From Sporosarcina sp. (lineage in GTDB: Bacteria; Bacillota; Bacilli; Bacillales_A; Planococcaceae), in assembly GCA_029263895.1 (NCBI GenBank), contig JARIDO010000038.1, positions 1 through 64,000 of the forward strand: 64,000 bases of DNA, given 5' to 3'. Positions 34,939-44,670 of the stretch are shown piece by piece. Both the position numbers and the translations under genes were made by a program. Positions within the stretch are counted from its first letter, which is position 1; every line of letters begins with the position of its first letter. The notes below the pieces were generated by a model. It was not told the origin of the DNA, made no database searches, and was given only the letters and a program-made list of their open reading frames with translations.

Positions 34939-35060
34939 TTACTTCACCCTGCAATCTGTCTGTTTAGTTGTAAAATTAATGATAGCACAGGCAGACCTAG
35001 AAATGAAATGATGGTAAACTATATAAGGATAGATTTTTGTAGAAGGAAGGCAGTTAAGTG

Positions 35061-35903
35061 ATGAGAAAAAATAATGTGAATAGATATCAAAAAAAGAAAA
35101 ATAAAAAAGGCTTAACGATTGTGCTAGCCATAATAGCGATTATAGCAACAAGTCTTGTCGTGTGGATTGGTATGAATAATTGGAATCCACAAGTAAGTTA
35201 TGATCGAGCAATTAAAGCGCTTGATTCTGGTCAAAAGCTTATAAAAAAAGAACCTAAAAAACAAGATGATAAGACGACAACTGGTGGCGAAGTAGAGCAG
35301 CCTGTAGAACAAAAACCTGAAAAACCAATCATTGAGCCAAACGTAGACCCGGGGGGATATATCGAAGGGCAAACGCTTCCGGCAGAACCGACGTATGTAG
35401 ACGGATTCTTAGTTGCGAACAAAAAGTATCCACTCCCTTCAACATTTAAGCCTGGCGAAAGTAAAGAAGCGAGAGAAGCTTTTAATAAAATGGCAGCTGC
35501 AGCAAAGTTAGAAGGCTTTTCACTAGATGCGTTTAGCACATACCGCTCATACGATCGTCAAGTAGAGCTGTATGAACGTTATGTTAGCAGAGATGGCGAG
35601 GAAGCAGCAGATACGTACAGCGCTCGTCCTGGTTACTCTGAACATCAAACGGGTCTAGCTTTTGATATAGGAGAAGTGGGCTATTCACAACACTATGCAT
35701 CTGCTTCTTTCGGGGATACAGAAGCAGGAAAATGGATAAGTAAAAATGCGCATAAATATGGATTCATTATGCGTTATCCGAAAGGAAAAGAGCATATAAC
35801 AGGCTATATGCACGAGTCTTGGCATTATCGTTATGTCGGTGAAGCAGCAGCGACAGTAATTTATGAAAATGATAGTACACTTGAAGAATATTTAGGGATA
35901 TAA
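35061..35903 (+). CDS. Membrane-anchored M15 D,D-/L,D-carboxypeptidase
   Basis: A 280-aa VanY/LdcB-type zinc peptidase trimming stem peptides in the cell wall. A basic N-terminus and one helix (LTIVLAIIAIIATSLVVWIG) anchor it, and a Lys/Pro/Glu linker follows. The M15 domain has STYRSYDRQ, then SEHQTGLAFDIG (His and Asp ligands) and ESWHYRYVG (catalytic Glu, His ligand). GAAGGAAGG allows GTG 35058 or ATG 35061. The hairpin element at 35906 follows. Confidence 0.9.
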   Translation: MRKNNVNRYQKKKNKKGLTIVLAIIAIIATSLVVWIGMNNWNPQVSYDRAIKALDSGQKLIKKEPKKQDDKTTTGGEVEQPVEQKPEKPIIEPNVDPGGYIEGQTLPAEPTYVDGFLVANKKYPLPSTFKPGESKEAREAFNKMAAAAKLEGFSLDAFSTYRSYDRQVELYERYVSRDGEEAADTYSARPGYSEHQTGLAFDIGEVGYSQHYASASFGDTEAGKWISKNAHKYGFIMRYPKGKEHITGYMHESWHYRYVGEAAATVIYENDSTLEEYLGI

Positions 35904-35905
35904 AA

Positions 35906-36033
35906 GAGGCTGAGACATAAGTAGAAAGTAAAGTGTAACCATCAATATCTCTGAAACAAAAAACCGTGTGAAACCAAGGTTCTTGCAACTTGGCTTCACA
36001 CGGTATTTCATTTTATTGAGTTTTATCCCAGCC
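35906..36033. repeat. Paired-end hairpin element, copy 1
   Basis: A 128-bp element between convergent genes. Its ends GAGGCTGAGACATAA and TTTTATCCCAGCC can pair. Inside, a 16-bp hairpin ACCGTGTGAAACCAAG / CTTGGCTTCACACGGT (35963-36004, one mismatch) surrounds a 10-nt loop. On the minus strand the hairpin runs into TTTTTT, making it a good terminator for cls. A second copy is at 40711-40840, also between convergent genes. Confidence 0.8.
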
Positions 36034-36042
36034 ACTTTTCCG

Positions 36043-37494
36043 TCATAGAATTGGTGATAGTAAACGGGAAATGGATTCTTTGAATTGAATCGTACGTGAA
36101 CGATTCAAATACATCTCATACGTAAGCTCCGTTGATAATTGCATATCTTGTTCAAATAGTTCTGCCAACTCATGAGACTTTTCACGGTCGTAAATAAAGG
36201 CATTGATTTCAAAGTTGAGTTGGAAACTTCGGACGTCCATATTAGCCGTTCCAACAGTTGATAATTCATCATCGACAACAATTTGTTTTGTATGAATAAA
36301 GCCATTTTCGTAAATATACACCTTGGCTCCAGCTTTTAAGAGCTTTCCAATATTCGAATAAGTTGCCCAATAAACAAACATGTGATCTGGCTTATTCGGA
36401 ATCATGATCCGAACATCTACTCCGGATAGACAAGCAATACGTAAAGCGTCTAGAAAGCTAACATCGGGTATGAAATAGGGAGTTTGAATATAAATATATT
36501 TTTTTGCGAGATAAATCATTTTTAAGTAGCCGTCTTTAATGTGCTCCCATTCGGCATCGGGACCACTTGAAACTATTTGCATACCGACAGAACCTTTCCG
36601 CGGAATTGCGGGGAAGTAGCGATCGTGATATTCAATGGGGTGGTCGACACAAGCCTGACTCCAATCCAATATAAAGCGTGTTTGTAATGGGTGAAGGGCA
36701 CTACCTTCAATACGTAAATGTGTATCCCGCCAATAACCAAAATTTTTATCCAATCCTAGATATTCATCACCTACGTTAAAGCCACCTACATAACCAATAC
36801 GTCCATCGATGACGACAATTTTTCGGTGATTTCTGTAGTTGAGTCGTGGGTTTATTGGAGAAAACTTAGCGGGGAAAAACGCTTCAACTTCTCCGCCTGC
36901 GTCAACTAACTCTTTAAGGTGTCTTTTGTGAAGTCCGCGTGAACCGATATCATCGAATAGGACACGAACTTTTACGCCTGACTTTGCCTTCTGAATCAGT
37001 TTTTCTACAATGGTTTTCCCGAGATTATCTAATCGAATAATATAATACTGAAAATGAATATGATCCTTCGCGTTTTCGATATCATTGAGTAATGAGGCGA
37101 ATTTTTCTTTCCCGTCATTAAAAACTTGAACATCATTGTCCTGTGTTAATACGGCATGATTATTACGTAAATGAAGATAAATCATATCTTTGTAATGAGC
37201 TGTATCATCCAAGCGGAAATCAAGCGAACCATCTTCGATCGCTTCAATTTGATAATCAATTAGTTTTTCAATACCAATCTTCTTGCGACCTTCCCAGCGA
37301 AAGAGGTGTTTCTTTCGAAGTTTCCTTCCGAGTAATAGATAGATGAAGAAACCAAAAAAAGGTATAAAAAATAGAACGAGAAGCCATGCCCATGTAGAAG
37401 TAGGATCTCTACGTTCGAGAAATATTAAGGCGGCGGCGAGAAAAATATTTAAAATTAAAATAGCAGTAACGGAAAAACTAATGACTTCTGTCAT
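36043..37494 (-). CDS. cls: Cardiolipin synthase
   Basis: A 483-aa membrane enzyme joining two phosphatidylglycerols into cardiolipin. Two N-terminal helices are followed by two phospholipase-D HKD motifs, NHRKIVVIDGRIGYVGGFN and IHTKQIVVDDELSTVGTANM. The frame extends to 37569, but GAGGAGGG directly before ATG 37494 and the B. subtilis ClsA length (about 482) fix the start. It ends at the hairpin element used as its terminator. Confidence 0.95.
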   Translation of the reverse strand: MTEVISFSVTAILILNIFLAAALIFLERRDPTSTWAWLLVLFFIPFFGFFIYLLLGRKLRKKHLFRWEGRKKIGIEKLIDYQIEAIEDGSLDFRLDDTAHYKDMIYLHLRNNHAVLTQDNDVQVFNDGKEKFASLLNDIENAKDHIHFQYYIIRLDNLGKTIVEKLIQKAKSGVKVRVLFDDIGSRGLHKRHLKELVDAGGEVEAFFPAKFSPINPRLNYRNHRKIVVIDGRIGYVGGFNVGDEYLGLDKNFGYWRDTHLRIEGSALHPLQTRFILDWSQACVDHPIEYHDRYFPAIPRKGSVGMQIVSSGPDAEWEHIKDGYLKMIYLAKKYIYIQTPYFIPDVSFLDALRIACLSGVDVRIMIPNKPDHMFVYWATYSNIGKLLKAGAKVYIYENGFIHTKQIVVDDELSTVGTANMDVRSFQLNFEINAFIYDREKSHELAELFEQDMQLSTELTYEMYLNRSRTIQFKESISRLLSPIL

Positions 37495-37652
37495 ACACGC
37501 CCTCCTCAATAAATAGATTGGTACATATAGTATACAGGATAACTGACTTAAGAAAAGCGGTAGGTTCAATCCAAAATAATCCCTAGTTGACTAATAGGTA
37601 TTATAGGTTTATAGTATTCTAAACAATAAAAAAGAGAAATGGAGGGAATGTG

Positions 37653-39044
37653 TTGGATTTATTTTTAATTATTATTACAATCGCTGGATTATTACTGTTA
37701 GTCGGTGTGTTATATGCTATGCATCGCAAAGAGATTTCGTTTCCTAAGCAAGTATTTGCAGGTCTTGGTCTAGGAATTGTCTATGGTTTAGTGTTGCATT
37801 TTGCGTATGGTACAGAGTCTGAGGTGCTAAAAGCAGCAATGCCATGGTTTAATTTAATAGGAACGGGTTACATGAAACTTCTCCAAATGATTGTCATGCC
37901 ACTTGTCTTTATTTCTATTCTTTCTGCATTTACAAAAATCACAATTGGAAAAAACTTTGGAAAAATGGCTGCACTTATTCTTGGACTTCTTGTTGGAACA
38001 ACAGCAATTGCTGCTATCATTGGTATTTCAGCTACCTTATTATTTGGTTTAGATGCAACGGAAATTGTGCAAGGAGAAGCAGAATACGCAAGAGGAGCTG
38101 CCCTTGAAGAGACACAAGCTGGAATGATTGAACGTACATTGCCGGATCAAATGATTGATTTACTGCCTGCGAATCCATTCCTTGATTTCACTGGTGCACG
38201 CCCGACTTCAACAATTGGTGTAGTGATATTCGCCGCATTTCTAGGATTCGCATTTCTAACACTTACACGAAAAGATGAGAAGAATGCAGTCCTTGTGAAA
38301 AAAGGAATCGATGCATTATACTCACTCATAATGGCGGTTGTGAAAATCGTATTGCGTCTAACGCCATATGGCGTATTAGCAATCATTGCGCGTACTGTAG
38401 CAGTTTCAGATTTTGGGGCTATTTACAGTTTGGGTAAATTTGTCCTCGCATCCTATGTTGCGTTAGCTGTCATGTTTGTCATTCATTTACTGATTATTAC
38501 CCTGTCTGGCTTAAATCCACTCACCTATGTGAAAAAAGCTGGTGAAGCATTGCTATTCGCCTTCACTTCTCGTTCGAGCGCAGGAACATTGCCCTTAAAT
38601 ATAGATGCACAAACCAATCGATTGGGTGTTCCTGACGGAATTGCAAATTTTGCAGGATCCTTTGGTTTATCAATAGGACAAAATGGATGTGCAGGAATCT
38701 ATCCGGCGATGTTGGCGGTTATGATTGCACCATCTGTCGGACAGAATCCACTCGAGCCAACATTCTTACTTACGCTCATTGCAATCGTCGCAATCAGCTC
38801 GTTTGGCGTAGCCGGAGTTGGCGGAGGAGCAACGTTTGCAGCAATACTCGTTCTCTCCGCACTTAATCTACCGGTCGTACTAGCAGGTCTACTGATCTCG
38901 GTAGAACCACTCATCGATATGGGGCGCACAGCCATAAATGTAAGTGGATCAATGACAACTGGTATAACAACCGCGCGCATTACAGGCGAACTCGATAAAG
39001 ACATGTACGACTCAGCACTCACAAAACAAACCGTAGAAGCATAA
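37653..39044 (+). CDS. tcyP: L-cystine symporter TcyP-like
   Basis: A 463-aa dicarboxylate/amino-acid:cation symporter (DAACS) family member, by overall resemblance the sodium-driven cystine importer TcyP (YhcL). The re-entrant loop serine motif SRSSAGTLPLNID and the later GVAGVGGGATFAA and DMGRTAINVSGS motifs are present. GGAGGG (37641-37646) allows GTG 37650 or TTG 37653; spacing favours TTG. A strong terminator follows. Another amino-acid substrate is possible. Confidence 0.88.
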   Translation: MDLFLIIITIAGLLLLVGVLYAMHRKEISFPKQVFAGLGLGIVYGLVLHFAYGTESEVLKAAMPWFNLIGTGYMKLLQMIVMPLVFISILSAFTKITIGKNFGKMAALILGLLVGTTAIAAIIGISATLLFGLDATEIVQGEAEYARGAALEETQAGMIERTLPDQMIDLLPANPFLDFTGARPTSTIGVVIFAAFLGFAFLTLTRKDEKNAVLVKKGIDALYSLIMAVVKIVLRLTPYGVLAIIARTVAVSDFGAIYSLGKFVLASYVALAVMFVIHLLIITLSGLNPLTYVKKAGEALLFAFTSRSSAGTLPLNIDAQTNRLGVPDGIANFAGSFGLSIGQNGCAGIYPAMLAVMIAPSVGQNPLEPTFLLTLIAIVAISSFGVAGVGGGATFAAILVLSALNLPVVLAGLLISVEPLIDMGRTAINVSGSMTTGITTARITGELDKDMYDSALTKQTVEA

Positions 39045-39045
39045 A

Positions 39046-39078
39046 AGAAGGAGCAGCCAGCTGCTCCTTCTTTTTTTA
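39046..39078 (+). terminator. Rho-independent terminator of tcyP
   Basis: Thirteen-bp stem AAGAAGGAGCAGC / GCTGCTCCTTCTT followed by a T run. Confidence 0.92.
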
Positions 39079-39110
39079 GGTGCGTATATCGGCTGTAAAA
39101 GTGGTTCGCA

Positions 39111-39285
39111 CGCCATCAAATCCTGTCGCGCGCCCGAAAAGCGAGTTGAAACGCCCGTAAATCCTGTCGCGCGCCCGAAAAGCGAGTTGGAACGCCCGCA
39201 AATCCGCTCACGCGCCCGAAAAGCGAGTTGAAACGCCCGTAAATCCGCTCGCGCGCCCGAAAAGCGAGTTGGAACGCCCGTAAAC
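39111..39285. repeat. 41-bp tandem repeat array, copy 2
   Basis: Four exact 41-bp units start at 39111, 39152, 39193 and 39234, plus a partial fifth at 39275. Each unit is CGCCCGTAAA-N10 followed by CGCCCGAAAA-N11, the same two half-units as the array at 123-320, but with different fillers (ATCCTGTCGCG or ATCCGCTCGCG, and GCGAGTTGAA). The arrays therefore share a fixed core and period while their spacers have homogenised separately. The array lies between the tcyP terminator and an MFS gene. Confidence 0.88.
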
Positions 39286-39387
39286 CTCACTTACACAACA
39301 ACGAAAATAGTGATTGTTATTTACGTTTACTATATGATAATGTATATTTATCAGAAAAATTACAATATTTTGGGCGGAGTGTGTTCT

Positions 39388-40686
39388 TTGGATGAAAAGC
39401 AAAAGTTAAAGAGAGCTAGTTACCATATAGGGACGTTTATGGTGAGTAAGCTTATTGCTGCATTTGGAACGCAAGTATATTCATTTGCGGTTAGTTTCTA
39501 TATCTTACAGTTGACGGGATCAGCGACGAGCTTTGCTCTGAATTTGGTGTGTAACATATTGCCGCGTACACTCTTTGCACCGTTTGCAGGTTATGTGGCA
39601 GATAGGTATTCGCGGAAGGCGATTGTTATCATTGCGCAAATTGCAACAACACTTGCGATTACAGGTTTATTGATTGTTAGCTTAACGTTTGGTTTATCGT
39701 TGCTCGCGATTTATACGACGACTGTCGTTCTATCAATTGCTTCTACTTTTTCTGGTATTACTTTTAGTTCGTCGATAACGGGGCTCGTCGATGAAAAACG
39801 TATTCAAAAGGCGATGTCATTGAATCAAATGTCCATTTCAATTGCTGCAATTGGAAGTCCTGCTGTGGCTGGATTGCTATATGGTCTTGTAAAGATGCCT
39901 GTATTCCTTGGCATTTATTTAGCGGCTTCAATTATTGCAGTGTTGCTCGAATCTACGATGAATTTTACGCTGTTCGCAAAACGAAAAGAGGTACTAGAAA
40001 GCGTGCCAAAAGAATCGATGTGGCAAAGTATGAAGGAAGGTGTAGCTCACTTGAGATTGCAACCGGCGATAGTAGCAATCATTTGGACTGCTCTATTCAC
40101 TAATTTTATGTTCGGTGCATTTCAGGTGGGATATTCTTTTATCTTAATTGAAAAGTTGAAAATGGCATCTCAACATTTTGGGATAACGGAAGGTGCTTTT
40201 GCTGTTGGGATGCTATTGTTTTCAATTTATTTATCTGCAAGAAAAGAAATCAAATACCCCATGCTTGTTTCAAAACGAGGGATTACTTTATCGGGCATCT
40301 TAATAGGTGCAATTACGTTGCCGTTAATTTTGCCAATGCCTTATAATCTAATGTTTCTTTTCTATATAGGAATCATGTTTGCTTTTGGTGGGATTATGAT
40401 TTTTGTTAATACGCCAATGCAAGTTATGCTTCAAAAAGTGATTGATGATGATTTCAAAGGTCGAGTCTTTTCCATTATTGAAACAGGGGCAATGGCGCTT
40501 ATGCCTTTAAGTATCATATTCTTTGGCTTTTTGTTTGACATACTTTCAGCGGAGTGGATTTTGATTTGTTCCAGCGGTATGATGATTGCTTTGGTTGCGA
40601 TACTGTTGAGATTTTCTGTGTTGCAAAGGTTACATCCGGAATTGGGAATGAAGAAAGTTGTGAAAACGGATGTCATTTCTGAATGA
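39388..40686 (+). CDS. MFS efflux transporter (MFS_3/EntS-like)
   Basis: A 432-aa permease with twelve helices. FAPFAGYVADRYSRKAIVI is the MFS loop-2 motif. LNQMSISIAAIGSPAVAGLL is typical of the MFS_3 efflux group that includes siderophore and macrolide exporters. The open frame starts at 39310, but GGGCGGAGT places the start at TTG 39388. It follows the second 41-bp array and converges on another MFS gene across the hairpin element. The substrate is unknown. Confidence 0.85.
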   Translation: MDEKQKLKRASYHIGTFMVSKLIAAFGTQVYSFAVSFYILQLTGSATSFALNLVCNILPRTLFAPFAGYVADRYSRKAIVIIAQIATTLAITGLLIVSLTFGLSLLAIYTTTVVLSIASTFSGITFSSSITGLVDEKRIQKAMSLNQMSISIAAIGSPAVAGLLYGLVKMPVFLGIYLAASIIAVLLESTMNFTLFAKRKEVLESVPKESMWQSMKEGVAHLRLQPAIVAIIWTALFTNFMFGAFQVGYSFILIEKLKMASQHFGITEGAFAVGMLLFSIYLSARKEIKYPMLVSKRGITLSGILIGAITLPLILPMPYNLMFLFYIGIMFAFGGIMIFVNTPMQVMLQKVIDDDFKGRVFSIIETGAMALMPLSIIFFGFLFDILSAEWILICSSGMMIALVAILLRFSVLQRLHPELGMKKVVKTDVISE

Positions 40687-40710
40687 AATGAATAATAAAC
40701 CCATAATCAT

Positions 40711-40840
40711 GAGGATGGGACATAAGTAGAAAATAAAGTGTAACGAACAATATCTCCAGAACTAAAACCGTGTGAAACCAAGGTTCTTGCAACTTGGCTT
40801 CACACGGTTATTTTATTTTATTGAGTTTTATCCTAGCATC
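40711..40840. repeat. Paired-end hairpin element, copy 2
   Basis: About 130 bp very similar to 35906-36033: GGGACATAAGTAGAAA, TAAAGTGTAAC, the identical hairpin CCGTGTGAAACCAAGG...CTTGGCTTCACACGG, then TTTTATTGAGTTTTATCC. The outermost ends differ from copy 1 but can still largely pair (GAGGATGGGA with TCCTAGCATC). It again fills a convergent intergenic gap. Confidence 0.8.
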
Positions 40841-40858
40841 TTCTCATTGTCTCTATTA

Positions 40859-42037
40859 TTAATTTGAAACCGCTTTTAATTCGTGTAGAGATTTAGTAGA
40901 ATTTTTGAAAAGTACGATAAGAATAATTGCAACGACCGCAAGTCCGGCGGATGCATAATAGAGATTGCCACCTTGTTGTGTAAAGAGCCATGTGAATAAT
41001 AAAGGACCGAAGATGCGTCCCATATTGTCCATAGAATAGGTCATGCCGGCAGCAGTTCCGTATTTCCCTCCACATTCTTTGGAAGTTAAAGAGACAAGAA
41101 CAGTGCGTGCTAAAGCGTTACCGGCTGTGAACACACTAAGAGAGAAACCTGCCCAGAACAGGCTGTTTGTGAAAGGAATCAGAAGAAGACCGATTGCAGT
41201 CACAACTTGTGCACCGATAATCCATTGTGGCTCCGTGCCATTTTTAACGCGTCGAACAACCCCGCCTTGTATAGCGGCGTCTACTAATCCACTAGCTATA
41301 AATAAGTAACCTATTTGAATGGGTGTAATTTCAATTTTAGTAATTTGGAACAACTGGAATGTTGATTCCACACCTGCTAATACAATTGTCACCATGAATG
41401 ACATAAGGAATAAGTTTCTGATACGGTACTGCCATAACATCGCGCCGCCTTTTGGTAAAATGGCCCGTTTGTTTGCATCGGACTTTCTTTGAGGCTCTTT
41501 TAAAACGATACTCGCGTAAATTAGAAGTAAGGATGTTAAGATGCCCGATCCGAGGAAAGGTGCCTGCAGACTAATATGTCCGAGAACACCACCGAGGGCT
41601 GGCCCAAATATGAATCCAAGACCAATTGACATTCCGAGAAAGCCCATGTATTTATTGCGGTTTTCTTCTGTCGTAATATCAGCGACAAAACCAGTAACTG
41701 CTGTATACAGCGCGCCAGAGAAAATTCCACCAACAACTCTAGAAATGTAGAGTAAAAAAATATTTTCAATGAACAATGCAAATAAGAAGAAACTTAAGCT
41801 GAACCCTACGAGTCCAATGAGTATAAGTTTCTTTCTTCCAGACCTATCTGATAACGCACCCCAAAGTGGGGCGGTGAAGAATGAAGCCAATGCATATATT
41901 GTGAGTAATCCACCAACGTGGACTTCGGAAAGACCTTGTTGAACAATAACTTCAGGTAAAATCGGAATAATAAGTCCGAATCCAAGATAAACAAAAAATT
42001 GAACAGACATTAATAAAAGAATCGATTTTTTCATCAT
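40859..42037 (-). CDS. MFS drug-efflux-type transporter
   Basis: A 392-aa permease of the DHA1 (NorA/Bmr/TetA-like) group. GLIIPILPEVIVQQGLS opens it, WGALSDRSGRKKLILIG is the loop 2-3 motif and GFIFGPALGGVLG is the antiporter motif C typical of exporters. AGTAGG lies before tandem ATG codons at 42037 and 42034. The substrate is unknown; drug or metabolite efflux is the family expectation. Confidence 0.87.
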   Translation of the reverse strand: MMKKSILLLMSVQFFVYLGFGLIIPILPEVIVQQGLSEVHVGGLLTIYALASFFTAPLWGALSDRSGRKKLILIGLVGFSLSFFLFALFIENIFLLYISRVVGGIFSGALYTAVTGFVADITTEENRNKYMGFLGMSIGLGFIFGPALGGVLGHISLQAPFLGSGILTSLLLIYASIVLKEPQRKSDANKRAILPKGGAMLWQYRIRNLFLMSFMVTIVLAGVESTFQLFQITKIEITPIQIGYLFIASGLVDAAIQGGVVRRVKNGTEPQWIIGAQVVTAIGLLLIPFTNSLFWAGFSLSVFTAGNALARTVLVSLTSKECGGKYGTAAGMTYSMDNMGRIFGPLLFTWLFTQQGGNLYYASAGLAVVAIILIVLFKNSTKSLHELKAVSN

Positions 42038-42163
42038 CTAACCTACTTTCTATGTGTACCAGTGTGTCCATTTTACTCTTGAACATTGCAACCTACAAAG
42101 GAAATGAATAAATACAGTGAAACTACCCTCATGCGACAAATGCTACATGTGAATAAAATCAAA

Positions 42164-42193
42164 AAATTCGCAGAGCATTTACTCTGCGAATTT
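42164..42193. terminator. Terminator of copA
   Basis: Stem AAATTCGCAGAG / CTCTGCGAATTT with A and T runs, directly after the copA stop on the minus strand. Confidence 0.88.
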
Positions 42194-42197
42194 GGCG

Positions 42198-44600
42198 TTA
42201 TTTTCTTAATGTTACACGTTGCAAACGCAATGCGTTGAGGACGACTGAAACAGAACTGAATGCCATTGCGGCACCTGCTAACCATGGTGCAAGTAATCCA
42301 GCAGCTGCGATTGGGATGCCTATGGAATTGTAGGCCAAAGCCCAAAATAAATTTTGTTTGATATTTTGTACCGTTAAACGACTCATCTGAATCGTATCGG
42401 CAACACGTAGCAAATCTCCGTGCATTAACGTAACATCCGCCGCTTCCATTGCCACGGCGGTTCCAGTTCCCATTGCCATTCCGATATCTGCAACTGCTAA
42501 TGCAGGAGCGTCATTAATGCCATCTCCGACCATAGCAACACGTTTACCTTCAGCTTGCAATGAGGAAATTACTTCTGCTTTTCGTGCGGGCATTACACCT
42601 GCGATTACGTGTTCAATTCCAGCTTCATTCGCAATCGCTTTAGCTGTACGTTGTTGGTCACCGGTTAACATAATCACATCTAGGCCGAGCGCTTTTAAAT
42701 CTGCTACAGCTTGAATGGAAGTTTCTTTTAATGTATCTGCTACAGCAATCGTTGCTACATGGACATTGTCGAGTACCATATACATCACTGTTTTCCCTTC
42801 ATTCTCAAGGGTTGCTGCATCGACTATTGTTGTATCCATAGAGATCCCACGTTCTTCAAGCAATACGGAATTTCCGAGAAGTACGTTAGAGTTATCGATG
42901 ATGCATTCAATACCTTGCCCTGGTAACGCCTTGAAAGTAGAAACCTTAGGCAGTGATAACTGCGCGTCCATGCCGAAATTACTAATTGCTCTTGCGACAG
43001 GATGTTCAGAATCACTCTCTGCAGCAGAAGCTAGTGCTAGCATTCGTTTACGATCCATACTAAAGGCTACAAAAAAGTCGGTAACTTCTGGAGTACCTTT
43101 TGTAATGGTTCCTGTTTTATCTAATACAACCGTGTTAATCAGTTTGGTGTTTTCCATTGCTTCAGCAGTTTTAAATAAAATGCCTTGTTCAGCCGCGCGA
43201 CCAGAACCCGCCATAATGGAAGTTGGAGTGGCTAAACCTAACGCACAAGGACAAGCGATAACGAGGACGGCAATCATACTAGTTAATGCTTCCGCGAAAT
43301 TACCAGGACTTACTGCGAAATACCATACTACAAACGTAACAACAGCGATGCCAACTACAATTGGAACGAATACGCCGGAAATACGATCGGCGAGTCGTTG
43401 AATAGGTGCTTTCGAACCTTGAGCTTCTTCAACAACTCGAATGATACTCGATAGAACGGTATCTTTTCCCACACCTTTGGCGCGAACACGTAATGATCCG
43501 TGTGCATTGACAGTTGCCGCGTAGACGGTATCACCTTGCGCCTTATCAATCGGCAAACTTTCACCCGTTAACATGGACTCATCTATCGCGGATTCGCCTG
43601 TAATCACTTCTGCGTCAACGGGAATAGAAGCCCCAGGACGGATGAGTAGCACATCACCGACCTGTACATCTGTGATCGGGATTTCTGTAGCGACTTCATT
43701 TCTCTCAACAATGGCCATTGTCGGCTGAAGTCCCATTAGTTTTTTTATGGCATCTGAAGAGTGACCTTTCGCTCTCGCTTCAAATAACTTTCCGAGTAAA
43801 ATTAAAGTAATGAGTACCGCACTCGTTTCAAAATATAAACCGTGATTAGAACCTATCAACACCAAGTAGACGGAGTAGAGATAGGCAGAAGATGTCCCGA
43901 GTGCAACGAGTACATCCATATTTGCACTTTTATTGCGTAGTGCAAAATAAGCACCTCTGTAAAACGTCCACCCTATACCGAATTGTACTGGCGTCGCTAA
44001 AACCCACTGTGTGTAAGGGTTCATCAAAAAGCTTGGGACGTACAACCATGACGTAAACGAGAAATGTGAAACCATTGTCCACAATAAAGGGAGTGATAGA
44101 GTAGCAGAAATGAGCAGTAAAATCGTTTTATTTCGTATTTCGATTTGACGATGATCCTTCTGTTTTTTAGACTCCTCATTTCGTATATCCGCGTCATAAC
44201 CTAGCTTTCTTATTTTCTCAATAAAGTCCTGTGTCGTTAATTCAGCAGGGTTATATTCTATTTTACCGGTTTCCAATGCCAGGTTAACGGTGGACGAGGT
44301 GACACCGTCCATACGTGCCAAGCCTTTTTCGATTCGTGAAGAACAAGCGGCACACGTCATTCCGGTAATGTTAAGTGTAACTTCTTCTTTCACCACGTCA
44401 TACCCTAATGTGCGAATCTTTTCTTGAATCGTTGCTACGTCAACTTCTTCACTGTTAAACGAAACAGAAGCTTTCTCTGTCGCGAAGTTAACGGTGGCAG
44501 ATTGGACACCGTCCATCTTCTGCAAACCTTTCTCAACACGGTTTGCGCATGCTGCACAGGTCATCCCTGTAATTGCGATTTCCTTATTTTTTTCCTCCAT
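42198..44600 (-). CDS. copA: Copper-exporting P-type ATPase CopA
   Basis: An 800-aa P1B-1 ATPase exporting Cu(I). It has two N-terminal heavy-metal domains with GMTCAAC (Cys15/Cys18, and again near residue 83), the membrane site CPCALGLATP, the phosphorylation site DKTGTITKG, the SEHPVA nucleotide motif, GDGINDAPAL and the helix signature YNSIGIPIAAAG. GAGGTGA precedes ATG 44600. It is separated from copZ by a terminator and has its own CsoR-type operator. Confidence 0.96.
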   Translation of the reverse strand: MEEKNKEIAITGMTCAACANRVEKGLQKMDGVQSATVNFATEKASVSFNSEEVDVATIQEKIRTLGYDVVKEEVTLNITGMTCAACSSRIEKGLARMDGVTSSTVNLALETGKIEYNPAELTTQDFIEKIRKLGYDADIRNEESKKQKDHRQIEIRNKTILLLISATLSLPLLWTMVSHFSFTSWLYVPSFLMNPYTQWVLATPVQFGIGWTFYRGAYFALRNKSANMDVLVALGTSSAYLYSVYLVLIGSNHGLYFETSAVLITLILLGKLFEARAKGHSSDAIKKLMGLQPTMAIVERNEVATEIPITDVQVGDVLLIRPGASIPVDAEVITGESAIDESMLTGESLPIDKAQGDTVYAATVNAHGSLRVRAKGVGKDTVLSSIIRVVEEAQGSKAPIQRLADRISGVFVPIVVGIAVVTFVVWYFAVSPGNFAEALTSMIAVLVIACPCALGLATPTSIMAGSGRAAEQGILFKTAEAMENTKLINTVVLDKTGTITKGTPEVTDFFVAFSMDRKRMLALASAAESDSEHPVARAISNFGMDAQLSLPKVSTFKALPGQGIECIIDNSNVLLGNSVLLEERGISMDTTIVDAATLENEGKTVMYMVLDNVHVATIAVADTLKETSIQAVADLKALGLDVIMLTGDQQRTAKAIANEAGIEHVIAGVMPARKAEVISSLQAEGKRVAMVGDGINDAPALAVADIGMAMGTGTAVAMEAADVTLMHGDLLRVADTIQMSRLTVQNIKQNLFWALAYNSIGIPIAAAGLLAPWLAGAAMAFSSVSVVLNALRLQRVTLRK

Positions 44601-44615
44601 ATAATCACCTCTAGA

Positions 44616-44633
44616 TTACCCGTATGGGGTATA
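44616..44633 (-). promoter_or_regulatory. CsoR-type operator upstream of copA
   Basis: TACCC-gtat-GGGGTA dyad (plus strand TTACCCGTATGGGGTATA), the G/C-tract palindrome expected for the copper repressor CsoR, 16 bp before the copA start codon. Confidence 0.7.
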
Positions 44634-44643
44634 TTTTATGTGT

Positions 44644-44668
44644 AAAAAAACTGCGGATTACCGCAGAC
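44644..44668 (-). terminator. Terminator between copZ and copA
   Basis: On the minus strand CTGCGG-TAAT-CCGCAG followed by seven T, directly after the copZ stop. Confidence 0.75.
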
Positions 44669-44670
44669 TT

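Noticed and set aside
39012-39402. Leftward frames over the second repeat array
   Set aside because: Same reason; they also run through the tcyP terminator and the upstream region of the MFS gene.
42715-43401. A 228-codon plus-strand frame antisense to copA
   Set aside because: copA is an intact, well-conserved gene on the other strand; the antisense frame has no ribosome site or domain.
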